From positions 1-39,532 of the IMG/VR virus record IMGVR_UViG_3300006751_000033: a stretch of DNA of 39,532 bases; one strand, 5' to 3'. The translations under genes and the position numbers were made by a program. The notes below the pieces were generated by a model, which saw nothing but the letters and a program-made list of their open reading frames with translations, had not been told where the DNA came from and made no database searches. Shown here in pieces: positions 31,701-38,787 of this stretch. The first letter of the stretch is position 1. Every line of letters begins with the position of its first letter. The DNA comes from a virus.

Positions 31701-33779
31701 GTAAAGTTTATCTACACCTACATGAAGACCCGTATGACCCGTGGTGGATTCTTTGTGCGTCAGCGTTACTTCCTGATGAATACAGTCGACCACTTCAGCC
31801 AGATGGCGATGGTTTCGGGATACAGGCCCGCACTTGCATCAACTGTTCGAGTAGCCACGCAAAACGTGATGGTGCTTCCTGGCGTAGCGCACACACTCGG
31901 GTTGATCGACAAGGTAGGTGGTGCTCAAACAGCAGAGAATCTACGTAGAGTCCTTCAATCCGGTGGAGACGCAGCGGCCAACGCTGTTGGAAGGATGCTT
32001 AATGTCTCGAAGTACCGCATTGAAGTGAACCCGATCTTGGAGGGTGTTGCTAGGGATGGCAGCAGAACATTCCGATTGGTCGACCCCAAAACAGGGCAGG
32101 CCAGGTTCTATAACTACGATGACATTCGACGAATCGCCGTTGAAGAAGGTATCTTCGCCAGCTTCGACACCCGAGAACTGCAACGCTCAATCAAAACGGG
32201 TATGCGTGTTGAGGCTGATGCGTTTTTCAAAAATACTGACGGTATTGGATCGGCGGCAGGTCGACGAGTAAAGGAAACACTCGGCTTCTTTACCGACAAT
32301 GTAGCCAAGACAGCAGAAGCTTGGTCCGAGCGTGAACGTATCGGCGCCTTAGTGACTCTCATGGAAACGGGCATGGAGCCGAGACAGGCTGCGCGACTCG
32401 TTATCGACGGATTGTTCGACTACGCAGGCTCGATGAGCAAGTTTGACCGACACATGATTGTCTCATCCCTGTTCCCATTCTGGGCTTTCCAAAAGAACGC
32501 AAACCGCCTTATCCTACGTCAACTGGCTACACCCGCAGGTGCGTATCGAATGGGTGTGTTGCGCCGGTCTTACACAACCAGTGCTGAAGCAATCACAGAG
32601 TTGCTGTATGAACGTGTAGCTGACCCTTACGGCCTTGACGCCGAGAGGATGCCGCCTGAACTGCAAGACAAGTATTACTTCCTACGGAACATGATCGAGA
32701 ACGGATACGGGCCGCTGGAAGACTTGAAAAATCACCCCGAAGGCTCAGTCATCATCGAGACTATTGAAGAAGACTACGGCCCAATCGAATCAATCGACCC
32801 CGAAAAACGGAAGATACTTGAGCAGGGTTACGGCGGTTACGCCAATACACCAAGAGACATGCGTGATGCGCTCCGACTTTACTTCGCGGGGAACGCTGAT
32901 GGGTTCGTTGAGGAACTTGAGTCAAAGGGTGAAGCAGGTCAAATGGTTAGTTTGGCGGGCAAGTTGCGTGAACGTATGCACCAGATTCAGCCGATGACGG
33001 AAGCGGGTGAGACATTCTCTGACTTCTACAACGCTAAGCCAGGTGAGTCTGCGAGACGTAACTTTCACAGAGACAGGGTCGGTGTTAGTCTCAAACCTGC
33101 GATGACAGAAGACACGCGCAAGTTTCTACGCATGGTTCGCAACGATCCCGTCACCGGGTTCAATGATGTGTACCTGGACATTCTGTACCCTGACAGCACA
33201 ATCTACGCGGGTTTACGTCATGCTGCGGCAGTGATCGCCTTACCCATTATCGGTCTTCGCGCAATGTTCGTAGATGAAGACACGAATATAAAAAATGCCA
33301 TGATACGTTCTGCGCTGGACATGATGGGCGACCCACTGGACTCCCCACTACCCAACTTGATTGCGTCTGCGTTTACTGAGAGAGACTCAAGACCTCGACG
33401 CCTCAATGTAGACCTTGCTAAGGACCTGCGCGGACTCAAGAACATGGGTGTCCCATTACCTACGATTACTATCATACCTGGTGTGAGAGATGAGTTTGCG
33501 CCAGAGGGTGAACAAGTCATCGAGAAAGAAAGAGCCTATATGTCAGGCGGTACAGGCTCTATGCTCTTCGCTCTCACACCTCTTGGCGAACTCAATGATA
33601 TTATGGCTCGGTTGGAAAAAGCGCCGATTCAAGAGCGTATGGGCATACAGGGCGAACTCCTGCAATGGGCCGAAGTTCTCCTGGGTCTTCAAGTTGTGGA
33701 GACTTCACGTCAAGTGTCTGCAAAGGCAGATGCACCTAAGTTTGATATGATTACGTCAACACCACCTATACCCAAGTAG
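25722..33779 (+). CDS. Giant polyvalent virion protein: M23 peptidase, GNAT-like and zincin domains
   Basis: A 2685-residue protein, the largest here, with GGAAGG before ATG. After a Pro-rich linker comes an M23 (LytM-type) peptidase with all expected metal and active-site residues: H92 and D96 (HQGID), H143 (RYMHA) and H176/H178 (HLHLE). A hydrophobic segment lies near residues 563-590. A GNAT-like region has LPPNLRGQGIGAALYGRAL (R1042-G-Q-G-I-G). An HExxH zincin follows (H1250-E-L-L-H1254, with likely third ligand E1308). Around 1440-1530 is a helical block common in phage polyvalent proteins (KWARGFESYLAEG). The C-terminal part has SKFDRHMIVSSLFPFWAFQKN, typical of large polyvalent proteins. 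I infer that it is packaged and ejected: M23 would open peptidoglycan, and the other domains act inside the cell. Confidence 0.8.
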   Translation: MANGIYIDPDIRQEQINKLSSSLNVSSEEAATLFDERVAQGYDEPEPVEVPEIKVPEIEPPKPIERPPIERPEAPRITSDYGEMSEKRTRPHQGIDIAMPIGQPVPSLSSGTVTKIVKEEDGDGGGLRVYVRDDTGMETRYMHASRFPEDIEVGTQVEKGQPIMFAGDTGRATGPHLHLETGKIESGGKFVRINPSKAYPQYFSVGPGPRETPEHLQPDFKLEIPTLLTSLEFARREVTAGRDKESSIPKKIERHAQEIGIDVKRLREAAGVQGISLGYMVDEVSRKGRPAEEVIQEAKDRGVYAFLDPEQRAARKKRGALGIEKAVAEFRETGDHTVLLDEFGDDVYNPGEAMPFLGGQAVDFADVAKPDEQMYQAASLIADAIMNDDEASKVVDAFSEHYNGAKKYADSRTQQYLKKNNLTPASEGYAEMERKFRDRSVREIVALKTVGMWTGPIIMPEEELLESAADKDLSDRFFDALKPTVEVVGIRKVGNKTELVVREENPLLYFLNLIDMAASAGVGALSAEGDRLEGAVEGMEARRNPFEAAIDSEFAEKNAATKTIAFIGGGLITILTPDLLVGAGGVAKLSSKLLDVVTTNRAAKRGSQLLADLSVARGAEDYEKASELEATLRSEFKEAGGLADLLDVLDMEAAHLLAKNNPEMIDGEFVQKLAIIDASIVSDSSIGPRALALHPSFRKPRLTATEGNKGAMGVGYGGEGGGLYETQDILDELNAAKNEILASGTGGKLTQLQTASGKNVQKLERLVEAVDDPEGAQFIARLKDSLADAIDDPKAWRHRFHGDGNLESELAQITALRGPTQEQITEATNYARRFPAPEAEEVLRKLQTEAKLAKGRRKKIHKLLVKIETKAKNVEDPLVIVDRAIETVRANNEARGIAAKLLSETLSGSRKLKPVTGDPRIALPKGAVELSGEANVLANKLGDAYDVTDEQARALASIMDARARAWGTANGKPARDYFNQNISKIVKGEDVKKPLFEMNEVEGGLVEITTKEIKDADGFGLMFRVQDDVLSVKTVELPPNLRGQGIGAALYGRALQHAKSLGKGFASDVSPSPDAINVYEKLIKRGAPIRRRQVDLPDGTSTRQYIVSADDLAKANLKGLETITPKASEVVAEQVTKTEQVLGIRNLDRAGFESKIKELKTGKAVARFLASDAENASDRMIAFRIIPYLDDVTVTVVNDGVRAPSRIAQTFKYSTASGLSQIDSKTKGARVFLRGIDIGNNGISAETVLHELLHAVTQRRIKDGLLIANQGTELSKAVIALNDLTRVVIKEWEAAKYPVVPGNLNMDELLAWGLSNKEFQDWLQTIKVGEQTAFNKFVQVIADLLGIPRGETNALSEVLRLTDDILRAPIEDLPKTKFLGKGDDVTVEVAAAEMATTRMMPPAVEIASDGRAVLNAFVQPTLTGAIRGMAHVFRRDIDPNDLKVIEEWCGVKNGRWTEIAEEKWARGFESYLAEGIVPNDAVQTVFNKFKVWITEAYRGVIGSPVDEQVPDNIRRVMDRLLTEQPPAEPPFKRTLEAMSLGSTSQIVETDVDPLMELAKAARSQGLRNSEPKLILSSLEQNGAVVFTKPVEINGVRKKVWTEEDIAELQLNMESKSRIAKQMEDAPEISLRDVPKAEAAEAIDEKILAAVGGDDALRRTARLAVYTVLGGDNVGVVMRRLRPEHRHSAEAASRSAEQAIGDAITHVSETGSKGGMERLFQFLGGVKTKFRAGRDALSSGEDFIGLSMLTMQNTIQSLAKVKTTVKGPDGKKKTLLDFLGDMAEATDGPEGFKKGYEAFMSVGSNKQAMSKVFDALGDKGNQMFADLMESFYQGQKKRPEEAQYLKLMMEATGLHIGQVTDLKGVERAQAMFEGIEDIYGREGALRASVLLAAHGQAARSRTIWSGLGLAIDQDTMKAWRSWLNGETIDSDMIPKMHEMLRNYGMRPEFVDDAVMEAGFYIPRAAREKLTEVLAKAKVIEDPEKMTSLQEVGSFVKFIYTYMKTRMTRGGFFVRQRYFLMNTVDHFSQMAMVSGYRPALASTVRVATQNVMVLPGVAHTLGLIDKVGGAQTAENLRRVLQSGGDAAANAVGRMLNVSKYRIEVNPILEGVARDGSRTFRLVDPKTGQARFYNYDDIRRIAVEEGIFASFDTRELQRSIKTGMRVEADAFFKNTDGIGSAAGRRVKETLGFFTDNVAKTAEAWSERERIGALVTLMETGMEPRQAARLVIDGLFDYAGSMSKFDRHMIVSSLFPFWAFQKNANRLILRQLATPAGAYRMGVLRRSYTTSAEAITELLYERVADPYGLDAERMPPELQDKYYFLRNMIENGYGPLEDLKNHPEGSVIIETIEEDYGPIESIDPEKRKILEQGYGGYANTPRDMRDALRLYFAGNADGFVEELESKGEAGQMVSLAGKLRERMHQIQPMTEAGETFSDFYNAKPGESARRNFHRDRVGVSLKPAMTEDTRKFLRMVRNDPVTGFNDVYLDILYPDSTIYAGLRHAAAVIALPIIGLRAMFVDEDTNIKNAMIRSALDMMGDPLDSPLPNLIASAFTERDSRPRRLNVDLAKDLRGLKNMGVPLPTITIIPGVRDEFAPEGEQVIEKERAYMSGGTGSMLFALTPLGELNDIMARLEKAPIQERMGIQGELLQWAEVLLGLQVVETSRQVSAKADAPKFDMITSTPPIPK

Positions 33780-33818
33780 TTAAAAGTGTTACTCTAACCG
33801 CAGCGCTCGGAGACAGAC

Positions 33819-34250
33819 ATGGCGAATCTTTGGAACGTGATGGGTTACTCCTATCACAATAACGCATCGCTTAGCGGTAACGCGGGTCCTTTCGCAGTTA
33901 CAAAAGACGCAACAAACTCAAAGTTATCTTCGGAGTTTCCGCGAAACTGCGAGATCAATGCAGTTGAGATATTTTTAACCTCAATATCGACTGCCACTGA
34001 AGTAACAATGTACTTGGCAAGAGACTCTATAGGAGACTCGGCGTTCACTGCTGGGGGCAACACAGGGTCCACTCAACCCATTAGAACCGGATTTACGTCG
34101 GGTACAGGTTCAGTCGTCTTCTACATAGACACCGACTTCAACTTCGACTCAGATGTAGCCAACACAACAGCCGGTACAATCTACGCTGTAGTAAATGTTA
34201 ACGCGGGTTCTGCGGTGGCTGATATTCGCGTACACTGGAGAAGCATCTAA
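33819..34250 (+). CDS. Small beta-rich structural protein
   Basis: A 143-residue protein with GGAG about eight bases before ATG. It is Thr/Ser/Gly/Asn-rich and looks like an all-beta sandwich: EINAVEIFLTSISTATEVTMYLARD, GTGSVVFYIDTDFNF, AGTIYAVVNVNAGSAVADIRVHW. It overlaps the next fibre gene start by one base. Related small beta proteins precede or follow fibres in several phages. A base-plate or fibre-attachment role is inferred from the neighbour. Confidence 0.55.
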   Translation: MANLWNVMGYSYHNNASLSGNAGPFAVTKDATNSKLSSEFPRNCEINAVEIFLTSISTATEVTMYLARDSIGDSAFTAGGNTGSTQPIRTGFTSGTGSVVFYIDTDFNFDSDVANTTAGTIYAVVNVNAGSAVADIRVHWRSI

Positions 34251-35797
34251 TGAATAGCGGCTCAGTTTACGAAAATAACATCAAGGTAGATGCGTCAGGA
34301 AACGCCACTATTTCTGGGAACTTGACTGTTCAAGGCACGACTACCACGATCTCAACTACGAATAGTGTCATAGCCGATAAACTCATTGAGTTGGGTAACG
34401 GGTCTTCTGGTAGCGCCAGTGGTGACGCGGGCATTATCGTTGAGCGTGGAAGCGACACTAATGCCGGCCTTGTTTGGGACGAGAGCGCAGACACTTGGGT
34501 TGCGTGTACTACATCGGCTACGGGTGCAAGTACCGGCGATCTCACGCTTACCAATGCGGCATTGAAAGCTTCGGTTATTACTGCGTCCACCAGCTTGACG
34601 CTTGCAAGCGGTGCCACAGTTACTGCGATCAATGATGAAGACGCAATGGGATCAAACAGTGCAACTGCACTGGCGACTCAACAAAGCATCAAAGCTTATG
34701 TTGATTCTCAAACGTCCGGTGCCGGTAACATGGACAACTGGATCTTGGAAGATGATGACGGCACCGAAGTCACAGTATCCGACGGCAAAGAAGTAAAGTT
34801 TATTGGTTCTGGCCTTACAACCAACTTTACAGATACTTCTGATGGTAGTGATGCTGACCCATTTGATCTCACGTTTACTGTAGATGCCGCACAGACCGGC
34901 ATCACGTCAGTTGTGAACAGCAGCCTTGAGATTGGTCGGGATGCAGACAACCGCATTAAGTTTGGTACGGACAACCAGATCATCTTTGAAGTCGATGGTG
35001 GCGACAATGTCATCTTCAAGACTGGTGGCGAGATCGAAGCTGCCTCATTGGACATCAGTGGTAATGCCGACATCGACGGCACGATGGAAGCAGATGCTTA
35101 CACCGTAGACGGCACCGCACTTAATGAGTACATAGCCGATACCGTTGGTGCAATGGTTGGCTCTAATACAGAGACTGGAATCACAGTCACTTATGAAGAT
35201 GGTGATAACACCCTTGATTTTGTTCTTGATCTACCTGTTGCAACGGGAGCATTGAATAGTGGTAGCATTACCTCTGGTTTTGGAAACATTGACACTGGAT
35301 CAAGTACGATTGCAACAACGGGTCAGGTTTCTTCCGGTGATCTTGTTATTGGTGGCACTGCTACACTTGCAGAGGGCAAGTCACTAAGTATAGGGACACC
35401 ACTTCTCCCGTCAACAGACCACACATCTAGCGGACTCACGGCTCAAATGCTGGCCGGTGGCACAATCGCAGCGTTCCAGACTGTGTGTATCCATACGGTT
35501 ACAGGTGAAGTGGTTATCTCTGATGCGGACGCTATCGCAACTATGCCTGTTATTGGTATCGCCCCTGCTGCAATCTCAGATACTGCGACTGGAACGATTC
35601 TGCTTCAAGGGTTCATCCGTGAGGATGATTGGAACTGGACGATCGGCGGCATCCTGTATGCTGACAACACGACTGCGGGAGGCATGACGCAGACAGCACC
35701 AACAGGAAGCGGAGACTTTGTACAGGCTCTTGGGGTAGCACTTAGCGCAGACGTTGTTTACTTCAACCCAGCATTAACGCTGGTAGAGGTTGACTAA
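34250..35797 (+). CDS. Fibre protein
   Basis: A 515-residue protein starting on the TAATG overlap. The first part matches a repeated fibre pattern common in marine phages: SGNLTVQGTTTTISTTNSVI, ADKLIELGNG, then VWDESADTWVACTTSATGAS and a series of threonine-rich strands. The middle is Asp/Gly/Thr-rich with GNADIDGTMEADAYTVDG. The C-terminal 130 residues have VVISDADAIATMPVIGIAPA and GFIREDDWNWTIGGILYADN, then PTGSGDFVQALGVALSADVV, a compact beta domain often found at fibre ends. It probably forms a trimeric fibre for host binding or assembly. Confidence 0.7.
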   Translation: MNSGSVYENNIKVDASGNATISGNLTVQGTTTTISTTNSVIADKLIELGNGSSGSASGDAGIIVERGSDTNAGLVWDESADTWVACTTSATGASTGDLTLTNAALKASVITASTSLTLASGATVTAINDEDAMGSNSATALATQQSIKAYVDSQTSGAGNMDNWILEDDDGTEVTVSDGKEVKFIGSGLTTNFTDTSDGSDADPFDLTFTVDAAQTGITSVVNSSLEIGRDADNRIKFGTDNQIIFEVDGGDNVIFKTGGEIEAASLDISGNADIDGTMEADAYTVDGTALNEYIADTVGAMVGSNTETGITVTYEDGDNTLDFVLDLPVATGALNSGSITSGFGNIDTGSSTIATTGQVSSGDLVIGGTATLAEGKSLSIGTPLLPSTDHTSSGLTAQMLAGGTIAAFQTVCIHTVTGEVVISDADAIATMPVIGIAPAAISDTATGTILLQGFIREDDWNWTIGGILYADNTTAGGMTQTAPTGSGDFVQALGVALSADVVYFNPALTLVEVD

Positions 35798-36982
35798 ATG
35801 GGGATTGCTAAGGTCAATAATGTAGCGGGGGCGGCTGTTGGCAAGGTTAACAATGTGCCGGTGGGAAACATCGCCAAGGTTAATGATGTAGAGGCAGCAG
35901 CCGCCGGTCAAACAGCAACACGTTGGGTAGCGGCACACGACGGAAACGGTAGCCACATTTTCATCTCCTATGCTCCGCACAGTGACCGGACAGACTGGAC
36001 GGGTACTACAGTAATCCAAAACACACATCCCGACAGTTACTGGATTGCTTATGGAAAAGACGGCAGTGGTAACGGACTTTGGGCCACAGTTACCGGTAGT
36101 AGTAGTATTGAGATTGCTCACGACGGAAATAACGATGTGACCGATGGCAGCACATGGACAAGTGTTTCATCCGACAGCAGCAACGAAGACCTTATGAAAT
36201 GTCGAACAATCGCATGGGGTAATGACGTCTGGATCGCTATGGGGCACATGACCAACAGTGCGAAAGAGTTATATCGCTCAACGGATGGTGCAAGCTGGGC
36301 TGAGATTGACTTATCTGGCGTCACGGGTATGAATATACAAACTGTGTACGGCCTCGCAACAGACGGTGCTGGTAGTTGGGTCTTCGGGCAGCAGTCTAAC
36401 TTATTTGCAAGCACAGATAACGGGAGTAGTTGGGCGCCAGTAGATTCATACCCAGGCGGTGTGGTTGTCGATGTCGGCTTCACAAACAACACTTGGGTTG
36501 TTCTCGATGTTGGCGATCCCGGTCAGATAAACACTGTTGGTGCGTCAGCATTTGCAACAGAAATGGGTGGCGGCAGTAACGCAACTTGGGGCACTCAAGA
36601 GTTGACGCATAGTAGTGGCGACGTAAACACAGCACAAACCGGCAACAAGAGAACAACGATTGCGTGCGGCGGCGGTGTGGTTATCGCTTCGGGTCTAGCT
36701 GCGACAATGGCACTCGATGTAAATGGTACAACGGTATCTGTTCGTTCATCCGGCAAGGTAATGGTTGGCAGCGGTAACGTGATCGGCGGAAACATTAACA
36801 CCATCGCGACCGATGGGAATGGCGTGTGGCTCGTCGGTTCGGATGGTGCGAGTGGAGACGGTGGCGACGTAGGCCAAAGCACGGATAATGGCGCCAACTG
36901 GACACAGGTTAAAGATGACTTCAACTATGAAGGCGACCGTAAGTTTGAAGCTTTACGCGCAAATGTATACTTACCAGTTTAG
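35798..36982 (+). CDS. Asp-box beta-propeller protein with KVN repeat anchor
   Basis: A 394-residue protein whose ATG follows the fibre stop directly. The N-terminus is three 11-residue repeats (IAKVNNVAGAA, VGKVNNVPVGN, IAKVNDVEAAA), a motif type used to anchor phage appendage proteins. The rest looks like a propeller with Asp-boxes S-x-D-x-G-x-x-W: STDGASW (161, one residue short), STDNGSSW (205) and STDNGANW (361). Between them are blade strands such as GNDVWIAMGH, NNTWVVLD and GNGVWLVGSD. Asp-box propellers occur in sialidases and sugar-binding proteins. No sialidase Arg triad was seen, so binding without hydrolysis is more likely. It may be the sugar-binding tip of the fibre complex. Confidence 0.6.
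   Translation: MGIAKVNNVAGAAVGKVNNVPVGNIAKVNDVEAAAAGQTATRWVAAHDGNGSHIFISYAPHSDRTDWTGTTVIQNTHPDSYWIAYGKDGSGNGLWATVTGSSSIEIAHDGNNDVTDGSTWTSVSSDSSNEDLMKCRTIAWGNDVWIAMGHMTNSAKELYRSTDGASWAEIDLSGVTGMNIQTVYGLATDGAGSWVFGQQSNLFASTDNGSSWAPVDSYPGGVVVDVGFTNNTWVVLDVGDPGQINTVGASAFATEMGGGSNATWGTQELTHSSGDVNTAQTGNKRTTIACGGGVVIASGLAATMALDVNGTTVSVRSSGKVMVGSGNVIGGNINTIATDGNGVWLVGSDGASGDGGDVGQSTDNGANWTQVKDDFNYEGDRKFEALRANVYLPV
35804..35902 (+). repeat. Three 33-bp tandem repeats (KVN motif)
   Basis: Three in-frame 33-base units each encode (I/V)(A/G)KVN(N/D)V plus a four-residue spacer. The period is exact at the protein level, and the DNA has diverged at third positions, which shows an old duplication under selection for the motif. 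Confidence 0.65.
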
Positions 36983-37001
36983 GGGTTTGAGTATTTACTG
37001 C

Positions 37002-37030
37002 TTGAAACCAAATCAGTTAACACACATAAT
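37002..37030 (+). promoter_or_regulatory. Sigma70-type promoter before the paralog cassette
   Basis: TTGAAA (37002-37007) and CATAAT (37025-37030) each match the sigma70 consensus at five of six positions, with the ideal spacing of 17 bases. Transcription would start near 37037, just ahead of the AAGGAG site of the next gene. It is the best promoter I can see in the window and gives the last cassette a transcript of its own, recognised by host RNA polymerase. Confidence 0.65.
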
Positions 37031-37053
37031 AGAGACACCTCAAGGAGCCGACG

Positions 37054-37440
37054 ATGGCATTTAAGACTGCGGACTTTGATAGTTCCATTCTCCCATACAA
37101 GATTATCCACGATACCGCATTGAGCGGATCGAACAGCGGAACAGCTACTGCCCGCGTTGATATGACAAACGGCGAGGCTGGCTTTCTCTACTCGATGAAC
37201 ATTGACAACAAGGTAGGAAACCCTGTCTTTTTGAAGATGACGTTTACCGAGTCAAGCATCACTGTGGGAACTACAAACGCGGACCTAATGATCAAGGTTC
37301 CTGCGTCAACTGAAGTTACGTACACAATGCCCGAGGGTATTGACTTCACGAAACTTAGTATGTGGTGCGTAACTTCCGGCGCTGTAGCGGGCACAACGGC
37401 TCCTGCGAACACTGTACTCATTACTCTCGTTACTTCTTAG
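37054..37440 (+). CDS. Small beta protein, paralog cassette member A
   Basis: A 128-residue protein with AAGGAG six bases before ATG. It shares with the next three beta genes the pattern: a strand with T-A-(T/E)-A and D/N-I/M-(T)-(N/G), then (I/V)DN, then VFLK, then a P-rich strand, then (Y/F)-x-(M/F)-x-(E/D)-G-(I/V)-x-F. Here this reads NIDNKVGNPVFLKMTF, IKVPASTEVTYTMPEGIDF, KLSMWCVTSG. All-beta fold predicted. Family not known to me; a virion decoration or receptor-related role is inferred from position among fibre genes. Confidence 0.65.
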   Translation: MAFKTADFDSSILPYKIIHDTALSGSNSGTATARVDMTNGEAGFLYSMNIDNKVGNPVFLKMTFTESSITVGTTNADLMIKVPASTEVTYTMPEGIDFTKLSMWCVTSGAVAGTTAPANTVLITLVTS

Positions 37441-37449
37441 GAGACTATC

Positions 37450-37821
37450 ATGGCTGTTACAAAGGCTGATGTCGCAGACAATCTCGCTACCTACCTAATC
37501 ACAGACACGGATGCCGACACTACGGCTGAAGCTAACATAACGGGTAACTCATCAGGAAATATCTACTGTGTGTACGGTGACAACACAACGAACCAAGTTG
37601 CAAGTTACGTAAAGATTGCTGACAACAGCAGTGCAACATCGTCCAGCACTGTACCTGACTTTGTATTTTACTTCCCGCTTGGTAGGGCTGTTTCTTACAT
37701 TGTAGGTGACGGCCACGCATATTCTGCGGGTGTATCCTTTTGGGGTACATCAACCGTAGCCAGCGGTTCTTCGCAAACGGAACCTGCTTCTCTCTTCACC
37801 GTTCGCGTTCTCGCAACTTGA
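37450..37821 (+). CDS. Small beta protein, paralog cassette member B
   Basis: A 123-residue protein with AGGAGA before ATG, ten bases after member A. It keeps the family layout: TTAEANITGNSSGNIYCVYGDN, then ASYVKIADNSSAT, FVFYFPLGRAVSYIVGDG, GVSFWGTSTV. It is the most divergent in the third strand (IVGDGHAYSAG for the usual F-x-E-G-x-x-F). It has no signal or membrane segment. Divergence in loops with a kept core suggests different binding surfaces on a shared scaffold. Confidence 0.65.
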   Translation: MAVTKADVADNLATYLITDTDADTTAEANITGNSSGNIYCVYGDNTTNQVASYVKIADNSSATSSSTVPDFVFYFPLGRAVSYIVGDGHAYSAGVSFWGTSTVASGSSQTEPASLFTVRVLAT

Positions 37822-37828
37822 GGATTAC

Positions 37829-38020
37829 ATGAAAGACTTTATCAACTCGCTCTTCTGCTCCCAAAAACGCGTCTCTTGGCGCCGTCTTGCTGTATTGGTT
37901 CTTGGTACCGGACTACTCTCCGCTGGCATGCTTGCGTCAGATCAGTGGCTGTATTTGGCGTTAGCGTACATTGCGGGTGACTCAGCCGAGAAAGCCATGG
38001 CTGCAATCTCCAAGAAGTAA
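37829..38020 (+). CDS. Small membrane protein, holin-like candidate
   Basis: A 63-residue protein with GAGGA before ATG. A basic start (SQKRVSWRR) precedes two hydrophobic segments (LAVLVLGTGLLSAGMLA and QWLYLALAYIAG), then DSAEKAMAAISKK. The size and two-segment layout match small phage holins and related membrane proteins. It sits inside the beta-protein cassette between members B and C. A holin is plausible, because two further membrane or coiled-coil proteins follow, but no endolysin is seen in the window. Confidence 0.55.
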   Translation: MKDFINSLFCSQKRVSWRRLAVLVLGTGLLSAGMLASDQWLYLALAYIAGDSAEKAMAAISKK

Positions 38021-38023
38021 TGA

Positions 38024-38404
38024 ATGACACTATTCGCTTCGGAGTTTGATCGTTCGTTTAGGCATCGAGTTGTTCACTCTGATGACTGCAAAGCTACGAT
38101 CAATAAGAACGTATCAGGCGGTCCATGCGTCTTAAAGTCAATCATCGTCGACAATATCGAAGGTGATGACATTAACTGGATTCGTTGTTCTAACGGTACA
38201 TCGGGCACAATAGGCTCGGATGAGATTCGAGTTAGCGTACCCTGCCCTAAAATCAGTAAGAGAACATTCACTTTTCCTGACGGCATACCCTTTGATCAGA
38301 GTTTGTCTTTTTGGTGCTCGGGGTCCAGCACACTCAACTCGACCAGTGTGCCAAACATCACAACTGCTACGGGTAAGATTAAAGTCACACTGGTTTTGGG
38401 GTGA
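38024..38404 (+). CDS. Small beta protein, paralog cassette member C
   Basis: A 126-residue protein whose ATG is three bases after the preceding stop. It shares the family layout (KATINKNVSGGPCVLKSIIVDN, INWIRCSNG, RVSVPCPKISKRTFTFPDGIPF, SLSFWCSGSS). Unlike the others it has several cysteines (in GGPCVLK, WIRCSN, VPCPK, FWCSG), so it may form disulfides or bind metal. An overlapping ATG at 38020 is in another frame and closes after a few codons. Confidence 0.65.
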   Translation: MTLFASEFDRSFRHRVVHSDDCKATINKNVSGGPCVLKSIIVDNIEGDDINWIRCSNGTSGTIGSDEIRVSVPCPKISKRTFTFPDGIPFDQSLSFWCSGSSTLNSTSVPNITTATGKIKVTLVLG

Positions 38405-38407
38405 GCA

Positions 38408-38776
38408 ATGGCGTTTGTTTCCAGTTCAACATTCACGCGATTAGTCGATAGCATCTATGTCGATAGAAATAGTAACGCTACAGCGCAGACCAACATCACA
38501 GGAGCCGCCGCTACGTTCTACGGCGCCGAAGTAGACAACCGAATGAACCAAGATAATCCGGTGTTCCTAAAACTGTATGACACCGGATCAGCGACGAATA
38601 ACACAGCACCTACGATCGTACTTTACGTACCGCCCGCGTCTATAGGCCGTTTCGTTTTCTCCGAAGGGGTTAGCTTCGCAACAGCCTTAACGGCTCTTGT
38701 CACTGCGACCGCGACAACATCGAGCACCGCGAAGAACCCTGCTAACCGTGTCATAACCAAGCTACTTGCGGCATAA
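38408..38776 (+). CDS. Small beta protein, paralog cassette member D
   Basis: A 122-residue protein three bases after member C. It is closest to member A: NATAQTNITGAAATFYGAEVDN, DNPVFLKLYDTGSAT, IVLYVPPASIGRFVFSEGVSF, ATALTALVTATAT. The repeated VDN and PVFLK phrases in A and D make common descent clear. The ribosome-binding site is weak (GGGGTGAG), so translation may depend on coupling to member C. Confidence 0.65.
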   Translation: MAFVSSSTFTRLVDSIYVDRNSNATAQTNITGAAATFYGAEVDNRMNQDNPVFLKLYDTGSATNNTAPTIVLYVPPASIGRFVFSEGVSFATALTALVTATATTSSTAKNPANRVITKLLAA

Positions 38777-38787
38777 GGATGAAAGAA

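Noticed and set aside
34250-38776. Diversity-generating retroelement acting on the fibre or paralog genes
   Set aside because: No reverse transcriptase gene and no near-identical template/variable repeat pair were found in the window.
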